Assembly: GCA_020722685.1 (NCBI GenBank)
Contig: DYKH01000208.1
Span: 1 to 8,206 of the forward strand
Direction of reading: 5' to 3'
Source of the DNA: Caldithrix sp.
GTDB taxonomy: Bacteria; KSB1; UBA2214; DYKH01
DNA: 8,206 nucleotides
The notes below the pieces were generated by a model. It saw only the letters and a program-made list of their open reading frames with translations. It had not been told where the DNA came from and made no database searches. Position numbers and translations under genes: made by a program. The stretch's first letter is position 1. Every line of letters starts with the position of its first letter. Below, in pieces: positions 6,201 through 8,206 of this stretch.

Positions 6201-7283
6201 GGCCACTTCGGCCCTCTGACGGATCTGCCCACTATCATCCACCAGCACAACAATGGCTGAGGTGGAGAGAGGTTTTGTATTGCTGGAATTATCTTTACGG
6301 TTGCGCCGTTGCCGGTATTCGTTGACCAGATATTCGAGCAATTTTTCTACTTTATGAGAATCGAATGCTAAGCGATGCAATCGTTTATTCGCGTCCAGAG
6401 AATCCGTGTGAGGTACCCACTTGAGCCACTCCCAATTCTCTATTGCCTGGCGTGTGTCGCCAAGTACACAAACCTCGACATCTCTGGGAGAATGATGCAC
6501 CAACAAATCAACAACGAGCCGTTTAACAACGCCATTTGTCGCACTGGTCGAATTACCAGCAATAGCTACGCTTCCAATCATTTGGAGGGGCAGGCACCAG
6601 GGCAAGAGAGTGATTTGCTTATATTCGTTAGATAATTGCAAAGCCAGAGGAGGCAGTTTGTCATTCGGATCAGAATAGCGTGGTGGCTCAATCACAAAAG
6701 AGGATTTCGCCGTTGCGGTTCCCAACCGCAAGGAAAGAAAATCCTCGTCCCTGGGTGGACGTGCCCAGAGCAGGGCCTTTGAATTTTTGGCTATTTTCTT
6801 GAGTTCAATCAATGGCGGATAGGCTGTCTCAAGCTCCTTACGCTGGAGCGCAACCAAAGAGTCCAGCTTGCGCCGCACTGTCTCCAATGTCCCTCGATAC
6901 TCCTGCTCACGTCGCTCCATTGCCTTCTGGTACGTTTTTTTCTGACTGGCAACACCGATTATGTTGGCAATAGGAAACCCTAAGCTCATAATGAGCATAG
7001 GTATCATTAGACCTAAGTTGGCATCAGACGAAATAAGGGAGTAAATCAGCATTCCCCCAATCATCACTACTGGAGGAAGGATAGATGTAATTAAATTGAT
7101 CGAGGGTGGTGGGCCAGGGGAGGGCGGCGGGCTGGGTAATTCGACTTTATCTTCGGGCAAGCGAACCGGATACCGTTGAGCAGGCGTGATTTGTTTGCGA
7201 GCAAGTTGAGCAGATAACCTGTTCTTGAGTTGGGTGAGATTTTTAGCGGTTGCAGGTGATCCGGGCATAAAGTGCAATACCAT
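3288..7283 (-). CDS. eccC: EccC/EssC-type FtsK/SpoIIIE ATPase of type VII secretion, 1331 aa
   Basis: This is the membrane motor of type VII secretion. A proline-rich stretch (50-60) precedes two membrane helices (about 62-85 and 90-112) and a coiled coil (115-160). A domain with EccC signatures follows: LLWARPPRDEDFLSLRLG (171-188) and ENWEWLKWVPHT (282-293). Three ATPase domains come next. D1 is intact, with GTTGGGKS at 516-523 (Lys522), FKGG, and Asp622-Glu623 after a hydrophobic strand. D2 is degenerate: GAPGSGRD at 862-869 has Arg868 for the Walker lysine, and its Walker B strand ends Ile-Asn963-Asn964. D3 has GPRESGKS at 1136-1143 (Lys1142) and Asp1220-Asp1221. The end, PRGRGFFINKG...VQTP, is typical, so the protein is full length. 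It lacks the N-terminal FHA pair of Firmicutes EssC and has the fused arrangement of EccCa plus EccCb. The ATG lies in a hairpin without a clear Shine-Dalgarno; Met6 is an alternative start. Confidence 0.96.
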   Translation of the reverse strand: MVLHFMPGSPATAKNLTQLKNRLSAQLARKQITPAQRYPVRLPEDKVELPSPPPSPGPPPSINLITSILPPVVMIGGMLIYSLISSDANLGLMIPMLIMSLGFPIANIIGVASQKKTYQKAMERREQEYRGTLETVRRKLDSLVALQRKELETAYPPLIELKKIAKNSKALLWARPPRDEDFLSLRLGTATAKSSFVIEPPRYSDPNDKLPPLALQLSNEYKQITLLPWCLPLQMIGSVAIAGNSTSATNGVVKRLVVDLLVHHSPRDVEVCVLGDTRQAIENWEWLKWVPHTDSLDANKRLHRLAFDSHKVEKLLEYLVNEYRQRRNRKDNSSNTKPLSTSAIVVLVDDSGQIRQRAEVARLAESGYDVQIYLVFVGGRNWPPECHSIVEIHDNAKFKFVDTWTKSGEISGQYEVASSEDCEQIARALAGMDVAGSETRVPLPESVRLTEVLGIDGLSLDAIKARWSARIEDKDLLRFPIGVSARQNQLDLAMINLLPDGDHFGGDAAYHTILIGTTGGGKSEFMKSLVLGAAIRYPPTQLNFFFMDFKGGAAFSVFEGLPHVNGVVTNLSPELVERGLDSVENEIKRRQEEFAVARVQNIWAYNRARSDNPLPHLILLLDEFARGLADFPRLRETLDLLVRQGRSLGMYLILANQDVNSEVEKLLNNVGWRVALKVAKPEELAIIERTLSNPTRAGQGYLRGLRGDIVEFQAGYGGFPMQSASSTDAGEFTIYEVEADGGYTRYYHKTRQGVAAEPEAEEATPPNEETFLISLLQQAATDLHLKSAKRIYLDPLPQFISLEDVLADAGVQLSFQAGKWRKDVKPERLIACWGALDMPQECRQELLQVDFEDRDGHLWIVGAPGSGRDASLASLIMSLALTHTPEQLQFYMLELGAGNLKVFEDLPHTGSVIRPRIESSESKERLVRLLNFLDAQLQQRTARRISGSRERGPNHPALVVVINNFKELQASFADDIQKLSRIVSDGMAANIHLIVTTNRGGPELPMSIRNLISRRLVLKLASDDEYIDIVGKRVNPLKSVPGRGYWVDGPPYETQTVQPPAGLIDLIGQMKQTWKGEQPARIETLPDCIPLSKFLADLKPALKPGKALISVGRSYETLEQVAPDILEASPSWLILGPRESGKSNFLAVAASSVLHSDPENWEVRAFVFRRSPLVEMGLQDPRLKVLRTTGEIVENCKVITEAWNSGKPAVEGKRLLLLVDDLGFVFQPGKETLAAALNNLAFSIESAGDVVIMATGALDELRMQLASAFLKYLRQNRTGLVLSKDITEMDWLGAQISIEQRRLELPRGRGFFINKGRPMLVQTPLMGDCPG

Positions 7284-7311
7284 ACCGGCCGAGGAAATTC
7301 AGCCGGTATGG
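7280..7311 (-). promoter_or_regulatory. Hairpin containing the eccC start codon
   Basis: CCATACCGGC (7280-7289) and GCCGGTATGG (7302-7311) are exact complements, giving a ten-base-pair stem with a 12-base loop in the mRNA. It falls in the 60-base gap between the small WXG100 gene and eccC, and the eccC ATG (7281-7283) is within the 3' arm. No uridine run follows, so complete termination is unlikely. Plausible roles are hiding the eccC start, protecting the 3' end of a processed WXG100 mRNA, or partial attenuation. Each would give many more substrate than motor proteins (inference). Confidence 0.7.
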
Positions 7312-7343
7312 CCCTAGAAAAGATGTAATTGAATTGTATGCGA

Positions 7344-7619
7344 TTACGCCAATTTGCTGGCCATTTGCTCCCATTCGGCAATTTCAGCCTGGAGCTTGGT
7401 CTGCATCTGGTTGAGTTGCTCGAGCAACTGGGTCATGCCGCTGCGCCACTGGTCGTACAGGCCGAAGAACTCGGTTGCCGAGTTACCCATCCAGGCGGAT
7501 TGCAACCCATTGACAGCGTTGGTCATGCTCTGAACTGTGCTGTTCATTTGCTGATACGTGTTATTCATGCTGTTTTGGGTGCTGCGGGCAGTTTCGACTT
7601 CCATGTGAAGGGTAGTCAT
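7344..7619 (-). CDS. Stand-alone WXG100-family (EsxA-like) protein, 91 aa
   Basis: This is a canonical WXG100 protein by size and layout: a helix from about 5-40, the turn Trp43-Met44-Gly45, and a second helix from about 47-88. It has no cysteine, signal peptide or membrane segment, as expected for proteins exported folded as a helical-hairpin dimer. After helix 2 the sequence is Trp83-Glu-Gln-Met-Ala, so the acidic end of the WxxxD motif seen in the other two WXG100 domains is missing; it may travel with a partner that has it. The N-terminus MTTLHMEVE nearly matches MATLHMETE of the 345-residue protein. As the first gene behind a strong promoter, with a perfect AGGAGG seven bases before the ATG, it is probably the most highly expressed gene of the locus. 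Confidence 0.93.
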   Translation of the reverse strand: MTTLHMEVETARSTQNSMNNTYQQMNSTVQSMTNAVNGLQSAWMGNSATEFFGLYDQWRSGMTQLLEQLNQMQTKLQAEIAEWEQMASKLA

Positions 7620-7626
7620 TGGATAG

Positions 7627-7632
7627 CCTCCT
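7627..7632 (-). promoter_or_regulatory. Strong Shine-Dalgarno for the 91-aa WXG100 gene
   Basis: The minus strand reads AGGAGG, a full match to the anti-Shine-Dalgarno core, with seven bases before the ATG at 7617-7619. It is much stronger than the sites before the ATPase, the 345-residue protein or the 99-residue WXG100 gene, and fixes this start codon. Confidence 0.85.
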
Positions 7633-7672
7633 AAGTTTAGTGAGATGAAACAAGAATATATACGCTGAAAAG

Positions 7673-7702
7673 ATTATACAATGTTTTTGAGACGAAAGTC
7701 AA
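7673..7702 (-). promoter_or_regulatory. Sigma70-type promoter for the secretion operon
   Basis: On the minus strand TTGACT (7697-7702) and TATAAT (7673-7678) are separated by 18 bases. This is a perfect -10 and a five-of-six -35 at near-ideal spacing. Transcription would start near 7666, giving a 5' leader of roughly 45 bases ending in the AGGAGG site. The -35 abuts the stop codon of the transposase-like remnant. It is the only convincing promoter I find, so genes down to the FHA protein may share it, though the 252-base spacer could hold a second one. Confidence 0.8.
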
Positions 7703-8052
7703 TCAAAAAACATTCCAAAAAGGATGAACAATAGACTTTCCGTAGTAGCGACAGTCCGGGTTGGGACAGAAGCGGCTGCTGGTATCCACATGCCGCCGAC
7801 GCCCATGCCGCTGCTCGATGCGCGGCGGCGGCTCCCGCTGGGGCTTGGTCTGTTCATTGAGACGCCGCTCGGCTTCACAGACCAGGCAAACCGCCGGAGC
7901 GATGGGCTCACGGGGTAATATGCCGGATGGCAACCGGGGATAGTCCCCCAACGGGACTGACCACCAGCCGTAAAGCACTGGCCCGACGATGATCAAATAG
8001 CTGACAAGCAGCCCCAAAACGGTACAATCGGTGGTGCAGAGTGGTCAAGCAT
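7703..8052 (-). pseudogene. Truncated, frameshifted transposase-like zinc-ribbon gene remnant
   Basis: A gene start is clear: AAGGAG (8058-8063) five bases before an ATG at 8050-8052. That frame, beginning MLDHSAPPIVPFWG, stops at 7993-7995. A shift of one base (-1 frame) around 7996-8017 continues into a 104-codon frame with a hydrophobic stretch (SYLIIVGPVLYGWW), a CLVC pair, a basic Arg/Pro-rich stretch and CPNPDCRYYG. The second pair is typical of zinc ribbons at the front of transposase/integrase-like proteins common in Chloroflexota (from memory). Soon after YYG, near 7738, the sequence loses family character and stops at 7703, so the catalytic part is gone. Frameshift plus truncation suggest a dead mobile-element gene. 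A small intact zinc-ribbon protein starting at TTG 8015-8017 is less likely because no ribosome binding site precedes it. Confidence 0.6.
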
Positions 8053-8099
8053 ATGCTCTCCTTGGTTGGAAAGTGAGCCTATCTTGCCACTCTGTCCGC

Positions 8100-8206
8100 T
8101 TATTGGGAAAGGTTCCGCCTCAATTTATCCGCATTTGTAAGGTACAGTACCGGATTTTGTTGAGCAATTACGAAAAAGCGCCGATAATCTGGATGCTGAT
8201 CAAGCG
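8100..8206 (-). CDS. C-terminal end of an unidentified protein (enters from the right edge)
   Basis: A minus-strand frame open to the window edge encodes 34 residues ending PVLYLTNADKLRRNLSQ before TAA at 8100-8102. The mix of residues (DQHPDYRRFFVIAQQ and onward) looks like ordinary protein, and the other two minus frames hit stops early. The stop lies 47 bases before the start of the transposase-like remnant. No motif allows a family call, and the tail is too short to exclude chance. Confidence 0.35.
   Translation of the reverse strand, partial: LDQHPDYRRFFVIAQQNPVLYLTNADKLRRNLSQ

Noticed and set aside
6900..7283. N-terminal FHA domains on the ATPase as in Firmicutes EssC
   Set aside because: Only about 60 residues precede the first membrane helix and they are proline-rich with no FHA signature.
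8141..8151. Short palindrome GGTACAGTACC
   Set aside because: Only five-base arms and inside the probable coding tail; expected by chance at this length.

Overview
The window holds most of a type VII (ESX/WXG100) secretion locus, all on the minus strand, so transcription runs from high to low coordinates. The organism is probably a member of the Chloroflexota, Anaerolineae-like. This is inference, from a free-living style of ESX locus with separate FHA and kinase genes, the style of the transposase-like remnant at 7703-8052, and a GC content that looks close to 50%. No marker gene in the window settles the taxonomy.

Layout in transcription order. At the right edge is the C-terminal tail of an unidentified protein (8100-8206). 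Next is a decayed transposase-like gene (7703-8052), frameshifted near its start and cut off after its second zinc-knuckle pair. A near-consensus sigma70-type promoter (7673-7702) then leads into a stand-alone 91-residue WXG100 protein (7344-7619). A strong inverted repeat whose distal arm contains the next start codon (7280-7311) precedes a 1331-residue EccC/EssC-type membrane ATPase (3288-7283). Twenty-eight bases later comes a 345-residue protein with an N-terminal WXG100 domain and a glycine-rich hydrophobic C-terminal region (2222-3259). A 252-base spacer with a perfect palindrome and imperfect direct repeats follows. After it come a 266-residue protein resembling EspG chaperones (1169-1969), a 99-residue WXG100 protein (834-1133), a ubiquitin-like/FHA fusion protein (229-831) and the first 22 codons of what looks like a Ser/Thr protein kinase (1-68).

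How the parts may work together: the ATPase would be the motor that selects and drives WXG100 helical-hairpin substrates. The 91- and 99-residue proteins are the likely small substrates or dimer partners. The 345-residue protein is the candidate effector. The EspG-like protein may keep it export-ready. The FHA protein and kinase suggest threonine-phosphorylation control. The window shows no EccB, EccD, EccE, MycP, EssA, EssB or EsaA homologue, so this is either a reduced system or the membrane components lie beyond the kinase.

The most notable points are the Trp-x-x-x-Asp tails that replace the usual Tyr-x-x-x-Asp export motif, the ubiquitin-like/FHA fusion next to a kinase, a possible EspG family member, a degenerate second ATPase domain, and a possible pore-forming effector with no obvious immunity gene.
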